DNA of 17,660 bases from an archaeon (GTDB lineage: Archaea; Nanobdellota; Nanobdellia; Pacearchaeales; GW2011-AR1). Numbering within the stretch: position 1 is the stretch's first letter; every line of letters begins with the position of its first letter. Made by a program: the position numbers and the translations under genes. The stretch spans positions 1-17,660 of the forward strand of contig JAUVHP010000012.1 in the NCBI GenBank assembly GCA_030593225.1. The letters run 5' to 3'. This document shows positions 12,484-17,660 of the stretch, in pieces. Under the pieces are notes generated by a model that was given only the letters and a program-made list of their open reading frames with translations, was not told the DNA's origin and did no database searches.

Positions 12484-12700
12484 CGTTCTGTTTCCTATGG
12501 TGATGTTTAATTTCTCCAGTACATTTATCTATTCTATCTCCATTCGGAAGTATAACATAATCTGCATTCTCCCAAGCATTATATTCTTCTTGTAATTTAA
12601 ATAAATCATCAACTTTTTCCATTTCTCTTAAAAATTCAAATACTGATGAAATAGCATTACTCCATCCTTTTTTCCAACCATCAATATATATTTTATTCAT
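12476..12700 (-). CDS. Hypothetical protein ending in the junction-encoded tail
   Basis: 74 residues with KKGWSNAISSVFEFLREME and a Trp- and Asp-containing middle (AWENADYVILPNGDRIDK). It ends HHHRKQNDG, encoded by the diverged junction module that also provides the ribosome-binding site of the next gene. The ATG at 12700 lies behind TAGGAAAATAAA. Not recognised. Confidence 0.63.
   Translation of the reverse strand: MNKIYIDGWKKGWSNAISSVFEFLREMEKVDDLFKLQEEYNAWENADYVILPNGDRIDKCTGEIKHHHRKQNDG
12481..12499 (-). repeat. Stop/SD/start junction module, diverged copy 5
   Basis: CATAGGAAACAGAACGATG. It keeps CATAGGAAA and the downstream ATG but has changed spacing and interior. It encodes HRKQN near the end of 12476-12700. 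Confidence 0.45.
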
Positions 12701-12714
12701 TTTATTTTCCTATG
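12697..12714 (-). repeat. Stop/SD/start junction module, copy 1
   Basis: Minus strand CATAGGAAAATAAAATGA. TAGGA acts as the ribosome-binding site for the ATG, the TGA closes the upstream gene, and the same bases encode its RKIK tail. Copies recur at 12849, 13013 and 13208, with a diverged form at 12481. Confidence 0.6.
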
Positions 12715-12852
12715 GGTTTGCGAAAGAACAGCTAATTTCAAATTTAATTCAGTTCCAATTAAGGTAAAAGAATGAGTATCACAAATCTTACAATGTTCAA
12801 TTACAGCATCATCTTCTACTAACTTACCACATTTATCGCATTTAAATTTCAT
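12697..12852 (-). CDS. Small zinc-ribbon protein
   Basis: 51 residues, ATG at 12852, TGA overlapping the next ATG. CDKC at 5-8 and CKIC at 21-24 form a compact zinc ribbon, followed by THSFTLIGTELNLKLAVL. Ends THRKIK, encoded by the junction module. Starts behind another copy of the module. Confidence 0.64.
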   Translation of the reverse strand: MKFKCDKCGKLVEDDAVIEHCKICDTHSFTLIGTELNLKLAVLSQTHRKIK

Positions 12853-12866
12853 TTTATTTTCCTATG
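12849..12866 (-). repeat. Stop/SD/start junction module, copy 2
   Basis: CATAGGAAAATAAAATGA, identical to copy 1. It encodes HRKIK and the TGA of 12849-13016 and provides the start of 12697-12852. Confidence 0.6.
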
Positions 12867-13016
12867 GTTTTCTGAAAGTCCTTTAATTATCCTAATAATC
12901 TCTAAATACTCTATATAAGCAGGTTTATTTCCTACTCCACATTCCCTTCCACAGATATGATTGGTATCTATTTCTTTTATTAATTCTTCTTTAAATTCTT
13001 TTAATGTTTTTTTCAT
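12849..13016 (-). CDS. Small CxxxC protein
   Basis: 55 residues, ATG at 13016, TGA overlapping the next ATG. A helical start (MKKTLKEFKEELIKEI) leads to HICGRECGVGN, a possible partial metal site, then a second helix. Ends NHRKIK from the junction module. Function unknown. Confidence 0.6.
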   Translation of the reverse strand: MKKTLKEFKEELIKEIDTNHICGRECGVGNKPAYIEYLEIIRIIKGLSENHRKIK

Positions 13017-13030
13017 TTTATTTTCCTATG
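13013..13030 (-). repeat. Stop/SD/start junction module, copy 3
   Basis: CATAGGAAAATAAAATGA again, but read in a different frame: here the TAG inside CCATAG ends 13026-13211, so no RKIK tail is made. The DNA, and not the peptide, is conserved at this copy. Confidence 0.6.
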
Positions 13031-13211
13031 GTTTTACGAGTCCAAAATCCTCCATTATATTGTTTAAAGTATTTTCCTCAAAACTTCTTGCAACTTCTCT
13101 AAATTTCTTTTCTCCTCTAAACTTAATTATTAATTTAAAAAACCAATAATCTCCAAGACATTCTATAATTCTTGCTTCTTCAACGTTATCTTTATTTATG
13201 TATAAATTCAT
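13026..13211 (-). CDS. Hypothetical protein
   Basis: 61 residues. Beta-like start (MNLYINKDNVEEARIIECL), YWFFKLIIKFRGEKKF, then a helical end. Stops at the TAG of the junction module, ending in LVKP. Starts behind another module copy. Not recognised. Confidence 0.62.
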   Translation of the reverse strand: MNLYINKDNVEEARIIECLGDYWFFKLIIKFRGEKKFREVARSFEENTLNNIMEDFGLVKP

Positions 13212-13224
13212 TTTATTTTCCTAT
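13208..13224 (-). repeat. Stop/SD/start junction module, copy 4
   Basis: TATAGGAAAATAAAATG followed by A. It encodes YRKIK and the TGA of 13208-13540 and provides the start of 13026-13211. Confidence 0.55.
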
Positions 13225-13540
13225 AAGAAGAATATTTAATTTCCTTCCAAGTTGGTTCAGACATCAAAGAATAATCTTTAAACACATTATCAATCTTCTC
13301 AATTATTTCTTTTTTCCCAAGTTGTACACCTTCAAGTTTAGCCTTTAAAATATCTGCTTTTCCTAATAATCTTTCTTTTCTTTTATTTAATTCTATAAGA
13401 TTTTCTTTCTGAAATTCTCTACCGTCTAAAAAATTCTTTATCCATTCTAATTCTTCACAAACTTGTTTTAGTTTTCCTGCATCTTCAGCAACTTTAATAG
13501 TTTGTCTCAACTCCTCTATTATTCTTATTCCTTTATCCAT
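13208..13540 (-). CDS. Coiled-coil protein
   Basis: 110 residues, strongly helical with charged heptads over roughly residues 5-90 (IRIIEELRQTIKVAEDAG, NLIELNKRKERLLGKADIL). Two or three antiparallel helices or a dimeric coiled coil are likely. Ends SSYRKIK through the junction module. It lies just downstream of the ImmA/IrrE-like gene. Function unknown. Confidence 0.66.
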   Translation of the reverse strand: MDKGIRIIEELRQTIKVAEDAGKLKQVCEELEWIKNFLDGREFQKENLIELNKRKERLLGKADILKAKLEGVQLGKKEIIEKIDNVFKDYSLMSEPTWKEIKYSSYRKIK

Positions 13541-13543
13541 TTT

Positions 13544-13786
13544 CTATATACTCTCCTCTTCTAATATTCTTAATCTATATCTAACTGCACTTTCTGGGAC
13601 ACAAAAATAATCTGAACAGAACTGAACCAAATTCCACTCAGGCAATCTAACCTTATATATAACTTCTTTTAATTTATATTTAGGTATTAAAAGTAAAACT
13701 GCAAAATAATTTGCTTCTGTTTCTTTAATGTTATTTATACTTTCTAAATCTTTTTTACAAATTCTAAATCTATTTATTTTTTCCAT
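13544..13786 (-). CDS. ImmA/IrrE-like C-terminal half, without HExxH
   Basis: 80 residues. ETEANYFAVLLLIPKYKL followed by LVQFCSDYFCVPESAVRYRLRIL matches the second half of ImmA/IrrE metallopeptidases (E-x-x-AN-x-FA-x-x-LL-x-P, then a helical segment ending in a VS-x-x-A-x-x-x-RL-x-x-L pattern). The third zinc ligand Glu24 is present, but the preceding HExxH helix is missing. Full enzymes cleave repressors, for example in mobile-element induction. The start overlaps the radical SAM stop by 13 bases, so truncation by the neighbour is unlikely. It could act as a binding domain only, or be a remnant. Confidence 0.62.
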   Translation of the reverse strand: MEKINRFRICKKDLESINNIKETEANYFAVLLLIPKYKLKEVIYKVRLPEWNLVQFCSDYFCVPESAVRYRLRILEEESI

Positions 13787-15954
13787 ATTTTATCCTTATT
13801 AAACTTTTGAAATTTTAGGTTAGTTAATTTTTTTATATCTTTGAAATTTAATAATCTTTTAAATTCTTTAGCATCTTTACCAAAAAACAATTCAAATTCT
13901 TCTTGACATTTAGAGGATATTTGTCCATAAGGATAAGGATTTAATCTATTAACTCCATCTCTTTCAGTTCTAGTCCAATGTCTTCCGACATAATCTCTAT
14001 TTGTTTCATCTATTGGAGCATATCTCATAAGTATTGCTGAACAACCTAATTTGCATAATTCTTTTAATCTATAATAAAAATCTTCTATTGTATCATTCCA
14101 GTTATATAATACATCTACATGTATTTTAGTAAATCCATATTTTTTACTCAATTCTATTGCTTTCTGACAATGTTTATCTTGCCCCATATGGTCAAATGAA
14201 AATCTCATAGGATTAACATTTAAACCTTTCATCCTTTTAAAGACTTCATCTGTTACTTCTCTAGCATCTAAACTTTGATTAAAATCTATTTCTTTTATTC
14301 CTTTTTTCTTCAATTTATGTAGCAATTCTATATCTTTAAATAGTTCTTCTTTTGGTTTTGCAAGCCAATTATTATCAAAAAAATATAGCTTAGGAAATTC
14401 CAGATTAACATCTTTTATCCAATTTGGGCGAGAGTATAAACCCTTTTCCAAAATTGGTACGATGCAATAGGGACAGCTGTTTACACATCCTCTTGAATTA
14501 CCGCACCAAACACCTTTTGAATTCCTTCTAACATATATAACACCATTAGGTACTTCAACGCAGTAGACTCTACCATTGTATTTTTCTACTGTTATTTGTC
14601 TCTTATAACTTAGATTGTATAGTATTGGATTTTTCTTTCTATTATTAGAGTTTATTTGATAACAATCATGGTTAGACGTTATAAATCTATTATCTCTTTT
14701 AAAATATCTCATTGTTCCTTTTTTAGATGTTATTTTAGGGTCACCTGCGATACCTATTTTTAATAATATTTCTTGTACATCATCAATTAATCTTTTTGAA
14801 GTTGTTATATAAGCAAATCCTCCTTTTGTTTTCCATTCTTTCTTCTTATATTCATATACATAACCATCGCCATTTATTAAAGAAGTTAATAAAATTTTAA
14901 GTTGCCTTATTGATAGTTGTTTATATTCTGTTGGGATAAACTTTTCGTAGCTATATCCTAATGGTTTAAGATATTGATATAATGATTTTTTAGATATTTC
15001 AAAACCACCAAAATTTGGTCTTTTCTTTTCATTTAGTTCGTAATAATTTAATCTGAGTTTTTCTATGCAGTTTCTTATGTCTTCGTAGTGTTTACTATCT
15101 TTATTTTGTGATATTTTCACCCTCCAAGTATGATTTTTTTTATTATGGAATGAATTACCTTCAGAGATATAATATCCTAAAAATTTAAGCCAGTCATCCA
15201 TTAAATAAGTGTCTCCATTAATTGATACATGTTTTTGTTCTTTCCCTTTCCATATGGCTGATTTTTTAAATTTTATATTACATTTAGAACATACGTCTGT
15301 TACTTGAGATAATTCCCATTTCTCATATTTACTTCCTTTTCTATTAACAAAAAGTTTATGATTTGGGGTAATAAGAAGGTCAACGAATTTATTCTTTACC
15401 CTAAATAATTCCCCAATATATCTTTCATTTATTATCTCTTTTGGTTTTTGATACTTTAATTCATGTGTGTCTTGATTTAATGTGGCTATTTCATCCTCAA
15501 ATTTTATATCCTTAAAGAATTTGAACCCCTCTTTTGTTAAAACTTCTGTTTTATCATCATAACAAGCAAAAGTCAAGCTGTAGCTCATTTCTGGGAACAA
15601 GTCATAATCTGGAGGACAATTCTCTACACACTTCAGAAGCCCCACATGAACCCTCACACCCTCTTTTTTGAATATTTCGGGGTGTAACGAAGCCATTATC
15701 CCTCCAACTATAATATCAGTCTTAGGGAAGTTTTTTCTATAATATCTAACACACCTTAATGTTTCTCTCTTTTTATATGTAAACAAAGTGGTTATGTATA
15801 TTTTATCTGGAGTATAGTTAATCTTTTTCTCACCTTTTATGAATTCAACACTGTCTCCTTTGTTTTTGTGCCATGTTGAGATTCTCATTAATCCCAATGG
15901 TTTGAAATCAGCTTTATACGATGGTTCTATAAGTAGAATTTTTTTATTTGTCAT
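13774..15954 (-). CDS. Radical SAM protein with B12-binding-like N-domain, split by an intein
   Basis: 726 residues before splicing, about 370 after. Residues 1-125 resemble the Rossmann-like B12-binding domain that often precedes radical SAM cores (KKILLIEPSY, PLGLMRISTWHK, DIIVGGIMASLHP); the cobalamin-binding DxHxxG is not seen. The radical SAM motif CVNSCPYC (Cys490, 494, 497) comes right after the intein and would hold the 4Fe-4S cluster, followed by FDNNW, SLDAREV and FSFDHMG segments of the barrel. Activity therefore depends on splicing that joins SYSLTFA to SRGCVNSC. Substrate unknown; related proteins occur in large phages. Starts by ATGA overlap. Confidence 0.82.
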   Translation of the reverse strand: MTNKKILLIEPSYKADFKPLGLMRISTWHKNKGDSVEFIKGEKKINYTPDKIYITTLFTYKKRETLRCVRYYRKNFPKTDIIVGGIMASLHPEIFKKEGVRVHVGLLKCVENCPPDYDLFPEMSYSLTFACYDDKTEVLTKEGFKFFKDIKFEDEIATLNQDTHELKYQKPKEIINERYIGELFRVKNKFVDLLITPNHKLFVNRKGSKYEKWELSQVTDVCSKCNIKFKKSAIWKGKEQKHVSINGDTYLMDDWLKFLGYYISEGNSFHNKKNHTWRVKISQNKDSKHYEDIRNCIEKLRLNYYELNEKKRPNFGGFEISKKSLYQYLKPLGYSYEKFIPTEYKQLSIRQLKILLTSLINGDGYVYEYKKKEWKTKGGFAYITTSKRLIDDVQEILLKIGIAGDPKITSKKGTMRYFKRDNRFITSNHDCYQINSNNRKKNPILYNLSYKRQITVEKYNGRVYCVEVPNGVIYVRRNSKGVWCGNSRGCVNSCPYCIVPILEKGLYSRPNWIKDVNLEFPKLYFFDNNWLAKPKEELFKDIELLHKLKKKGIKEIDFNQSLDAREVTDEVFKRMKGLNVNPMRFSFDHMGQDKHCQKAIELSKKYGFTKIHVDVLYNWNDTIEDFYYRLKELCKLGCSAILMRYAPIDETNRDYVGRHWTRTERDGVNRLNPYPYGQISSKCQEEFELFFGKDAKEFKRLLNFKDIKKLTNLKFQKFNKDKIWKK
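14497..15564 (-). other. LAGLIDADG intein (356 residues) inside the radical SAM gene
   Basis: Residues 131-486 of the host protein. Block A begins with Cys131 (CYDDKTEVLTKEGF); block B has LLITPNHK with Thr196 and His199; two LAGLIDADG-type motifs, LGYYISEGN (259-267) and LTSLINGDG (356-364), mark a homing endonuclease; block F is VYCVEVPNGVIYV; block G ends VWCGN with Asn486, followed by extein Ser487. The usual penultimate histidine is Gly485. It sits three residues before the first cluster cysteine, a typical choice of a conserved catalytic site. Splicing is predicted but not certain. Confidence 0.85.
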
Positions 15955-16094
15955 TTTGATTTACTATTTGTTTGTGAAAGGTCTTTTAATTTTCTTATTT
16001 GTATTTCACAATGTTCTTTAACTTCAATTATTTTTGTTTTTCTTTTCTTATTCTCCCAATATTCAATTCTTTCTTTTGTATAGTCTTTTTTCAT
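15951..16094 (-). CDS. Small basic peptide
   Basis: 47 residues, ATG at 16094, stop overlapping the radical SAM start. Rich in Lys (YWENKKRKTKIIEVKEHCE) and helical. The position in a chain of four-base overlaps supports translation. Not recognised. Confidence 0.57.
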   Translation of the reverse strand: MKKDYTKERIEYWENKKRKTKIIEVKEHCEIQIRKLKDLSQTNSKSK

Positions 16095-16267
16095 TTTATA
16101 ACCTTTGAATGACATCCATCTCCATTATGTTGCATTCTTTCAAAAAGACATTCTAAATCACATATATGTTCTCCACTAAACATACATAATATGTCATTGC
16201 CATCTTCAAAACAATCTCCACATATATCACATTCTTCTATTTCTTGTTTGCAATTATTACATTTCAT
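16091..16267 (-). CDS. Cysteine-rich zinc protein
   Basis: 58 residues, ATG at 16267. Cysteines in CNNC, CDICGDC, a single Cys, and HICDLEC give about nine possible ligands, enough for two zinc ions; the second part loosely recalls MYM/FCS-type fingers (HICDLECLFERM). Both ends overlap neighbours by four bases. Function unknown. Confidence 0.64.
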   Translation of the reverse strand: MKCNNCKQEIEECDICGDCFEDGNDILCMFSGEHICDLECLFERMQHNGDGCHSKVIK

Positions 16268-16368
16268 TTTGATTTGAATAAATTAATAATAAAGTTTACT
16301 ATAATAGTTAATATTATTGACCCTATAATTGATATCTTCCAATTTATGTTAATGTCACTTAGTTTCAT
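16264..16368 (-). CDS. Single-pass membrane micro-protein
   Basis: 34 residues, ATG at 16368, TGA at 16264. After MKLSDININWK comes a hydrophobic run (ISIIGSIILTIIVNFIINLF) and FKSK, a typical one-helix membrane peptide with positive C-terminus. Exact overlaps on both sides support it. Confidence 0.57.
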   Translation of the reverse strand: MKLSDININWKISIIGSIILTIIVNFIINLFKSK

Positions 16369-16544
16369 TTTTTTTCTAACATAAATTTATCAAAATCTTT
16401 TAAACAATCATAACATAAATGCATTCGTTTATCAATTCCAAATCTTGTATTCCTGGTCTTTGTAAACATTAATTCATTATCACAAGTTTGTATCCCTTCT
16501 CCAATATCTTTCCCACATCTATCACAAAATCTTTTATAAGCCAT
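16365..16544 (-). CDS. Zinc-ribbon protein
   Basis: 59 residues, ATG at 16544 behind a strong GGAGGT. CDRCGKDIGEG and CYDC enclose about 34 residues and form the probable zinc site. The C-terminal helix DFDKFMLEKK shares some character with the tail motif of other zinc proteins. Role unknown. Confidence 0.67.
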   Translation of the reverse strand: MAYKRFCDRCGKDIGEGIQTCDNELMFTKTRNTRFGIDKRMHLCYDCLKDFDKFMLEKK

Positions 16545-16558
16545 TTTTTACCTCCTTT

Positions 16559-17155
16559 TTATTTAATATTTTTCTCATAGTTTTCACACAATTTTTTTAA
16601 TACTAAACCATTACAATAATCACTTTTAAAATTACCGAATTTATTATTGGTTTTTAATTTTTGTATTATTTTTTTTATCTTATCAAATTCTTTTTCATCG
16701 AATGTCGCTTTCCAAGTAATTTCTTTATTTTTCTCCTTTTCTAATTTTTTATACTGTTCTGATAAGTCATCAAAGTTCATGTCTAACTTTATTTCTTTTA
16801 AGTCATTTTCAGTAAATCCTATAAGTCTGTCTGTATCTATCCCATCAAGAAAATTTGGAAGCAAATCAACATCAAAATCTCCCCCTGTTTTGTTAAGAGC
16901 AATATTTAATATTTTTGCCCTATCTTCATCTAAATCAACACGGACTATATTTACTTTTTTGTAATTAAATTCTTTTAATATATCTAATCTTTGATGTCCA
17001 CCAATTATAGTATTATCTTTATTGACGACCAATGTTTGAACATTGCCAAATTCATTTATACTTTTTCTTAAATCTTCAATCTCTTTTTTAGTTATTTTCC
17101 TAGGATTTTTCTCCATAGGTTTCAATTTATCTATTTCAATTTCTTCTAAAATCAT
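16559..17155 (-). CDS. ParB-like nuclease-fold protein
   Basis: 198 residues. The first 90 match the ParB/sulfiredoxin domain: LKPMEKNPRKIT, EIEDLRKSINEFG, LVVNKDNTIIGGHQRLDILKE (GGHQR at 52-56) and ALNKTGGDFD. In viruses and mobile elements this domain often accompanies a DNA methyltransferase or serves as a nuclease or CTP-dependent switch. The second half is charged and helical and lacks the usual HTH of chromosomal ParB. No ParA is seen. Leaderless expression from the TATA box at 17178-17185 is likely. Confidence 0.8.
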   Translation of the reverse strand: MILEEIEIDKLKPMEKNPRKITKKEIEDLRKSINEFGNVQTLVVNKDNTIIGGHQRLDILKEFNYKKVNIVRVDLDEDRAKILNIALNKTGGDFDVDLLPNFLDGIDTDRLIGFTENDLKEIKLDMNFDDLSEQYKKLEKEKNKEITWKATFDEKEFDKIKKIIQKLKTNNKFGNFKSDYCNGLVLKKLCENYEKNIK

Positions 17156-17177
17156 AAAATAAAAAATGTAAATAGAG

Positions 17178-17185
17178 TATATAAA
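17178..17185 (-). promoter_or_regulatory. Archaeal TATA box (TTTATATA) for the parB-like gene
   Basis: TTTATATA on the minus strand, centred 26-27 bases upstream of the ATG at 17155, which has no Shine-Dalgarno. This is the standard geometry for a leaderless archaeal transcript. Three heptamer repeats lie just upstream. Confidence 0.68.
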
Positions 17186-17191
17186 TCTTGC

Positions 17192-17212
17192 GATTAGCCG
17201 TTAGCGTTTAGC
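17192..17212 (-). repeat. Three tandem heptamers next to the parB promoter
   Basis: The minus strand reads GCTAAAC, GCTAACG, GCTAATC in direct succession, seven bases each, followed by GC. They stand 6-27 bases upstream of the TATA box and are much more GC-rich than their surroundings. The position fits an operator or activator site, perhaps for the ParB-like protein itself; this is inference. Confidence 0.5.
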
Positions 17213-17217
17213 CAAAT

Positions 17218-17328
17218 CTAATCTTTATCTTTCTTTGAAGCTTTTTTCTTTGAGTTTTTACCATTAAATTCCTCTTCAGTAATTTCTTCAATCATTCCTT
17301 CATATTTATCTTTCTTTTTTCCAGCCAT
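17218..17328 (-). CDS. Small lysine-rich peptide
   Basis: 36 residues, ATG at 17328 behind GGAGGT, TAG at 17218. Reads MAGKKKDKYEGMIEEITEEE, then a Lys/Ser/Asp-rich disordered end. The strong ribosome-binding site is the main support. Unknown. Confidence 0.58.
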   Translation of the reverse strand: MAGKKKDKYEGMIEEITEEEFNGKNSKKKASKKDKD

Positions 17329-17341
17329 TTTAACCTCCATT

Positions 17342-17593
17342 TTATAATTTATTTAGTGTGATAAATCTCTTTGGTATATTAGATTTTTGAATAGTTTCTC
17401 TAACTTTAATCCATTCATCTATCATATCTTCATAAAATTTAGTATATTGTTGTTCCATCTTAGTTTTATTATCAATTTTAGAGATAATATTCAAATTTCT
17501 ACCAATTATTCTTTGCATAATATTAACTGAACTATTTACTTCTGCCAAATGTTCATATAGTTCTAGTTCTTTATTTGTTAGTTTTTTGGTCAT
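17342..17593 (-). CDS. Small helical protein
   Basis: 83 residues from the ATG at 17593; a TTG two codons earlier is less likely. Helical throughout (ELELYEHLAEVNSSVNIMQR, TKFYEDMIDEWIKVRETIQK) and ending RFITLNKL, similar to the shared tail. No cysteine pairs. Upstream to the window edge the DNA is nearly all A and T with no clear promoter. Not recognised. Confidence 0.63.
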   Translation of the reverse strand: MTKKLTNKELELYEHLAEVNSSVNIMQRIIGRNLNIISKIDNKTKMEQQYTKFYEDMIDEWIKVRETIQKSNIPKRFITLNKL

Positions 17594-17660
17594 CTTCAAT
17601 AATGATATAACTTGTTTTTATGAATAATAATAAATATATTAAATTAATTAGTATCCCCAA

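Noticed and set aside
12481..13224. CRISPR array, because of the recurring 18-base sequence at roughly 150-200 base spacing
   Set aside because: The units are spaced irregularly, always at gene junctions, include a start codon, and the sequences between are coding. No direct repeat with 30-40 base spacers was seen anywhere in the window.
17594..17660. A promoter upstream of the rightmost gene
   Set aside because: AATATATTTA and GTTATATC are present, but the centres are about 43 and 15 bases from the ATG, not 25-27, and the whole stretch is nearly pure A and T, so chance matches are expected.

Overview
This window looks like part of an AT-rich archaeal mobile genetic element, most likely a virus or large plasmid. 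Every gene I can support lies on the minus strand: about 50 small, tightly packed, mostly hypothetical genes, many joined by ATGA stop/start overlaps. Two lines point to Archaea. Canonical TATA boxes (TTTAAATA and TTTATATA) sit 25-27 bases upstream of two ATGs that lack a Shine-Dalgarno sequence (416-625 and the parB gene), which is the geometry of leaderless archaeal transcripts. Other genes carry a strong GGAGGT. No ribosomal, tRNA, capsid, terminase or replication gene was recognised, so virus versus plasmid stays open.

Layout in transcription order (right to left). 17593-16365: small genes, then a ParB-like protein behind a TATA box and three tandem heptamers, then short zinc and membrane peptides. 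15954-13544: a radical SAM enzyme split by a LAGLIDADG intein immediately before its CX3CX2C cluster motif, followed by an ImmA/IrrE-like C-terminal half. 13540-12226: small genes joined by a recurring stop/ribosome-binding/start module that encodes the tail RKIK in several of them. 11991-9583: helical and zinc peptides, a degenerate phospholipase-D-fold protein, a zinc gene interrupted by an in-frame TGA, and a protein with three helix-turn-helix-like segments. 9512-8213: an IS605-superfamily element carrying isrB (RuvC nuclease without HNH) bounded by hairpins. 8202-416: a long run of zinc-ribbon proteins with a DUF5317-like membrane protein, a DUF7919-like protein, an HNH endonuclease, a PD-(D/E)XK nuclease and two tandem paralogue groups. 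136-1: the left end of a second isrB-type element running off the window.

The strongest unexplained signal is the set of tiny proteins with paired CxxC motifs, ten or more of which finish in a similar C-terminal tail, roughly I-(L/I)-x-K-L-(K). This suggests either one much-duplicated family or a shared docking or sorting tag. The recognisable enzymes (nucleases, ParB, radical SAM) suggest DNA processing and host manipulation, but most genes have no assignable function. No intergenic stretch exceeds 300 bases; the largest gaps hold the isrB left end plus a TATA-like site, a small hairpin at 11965, and the parB promoter.
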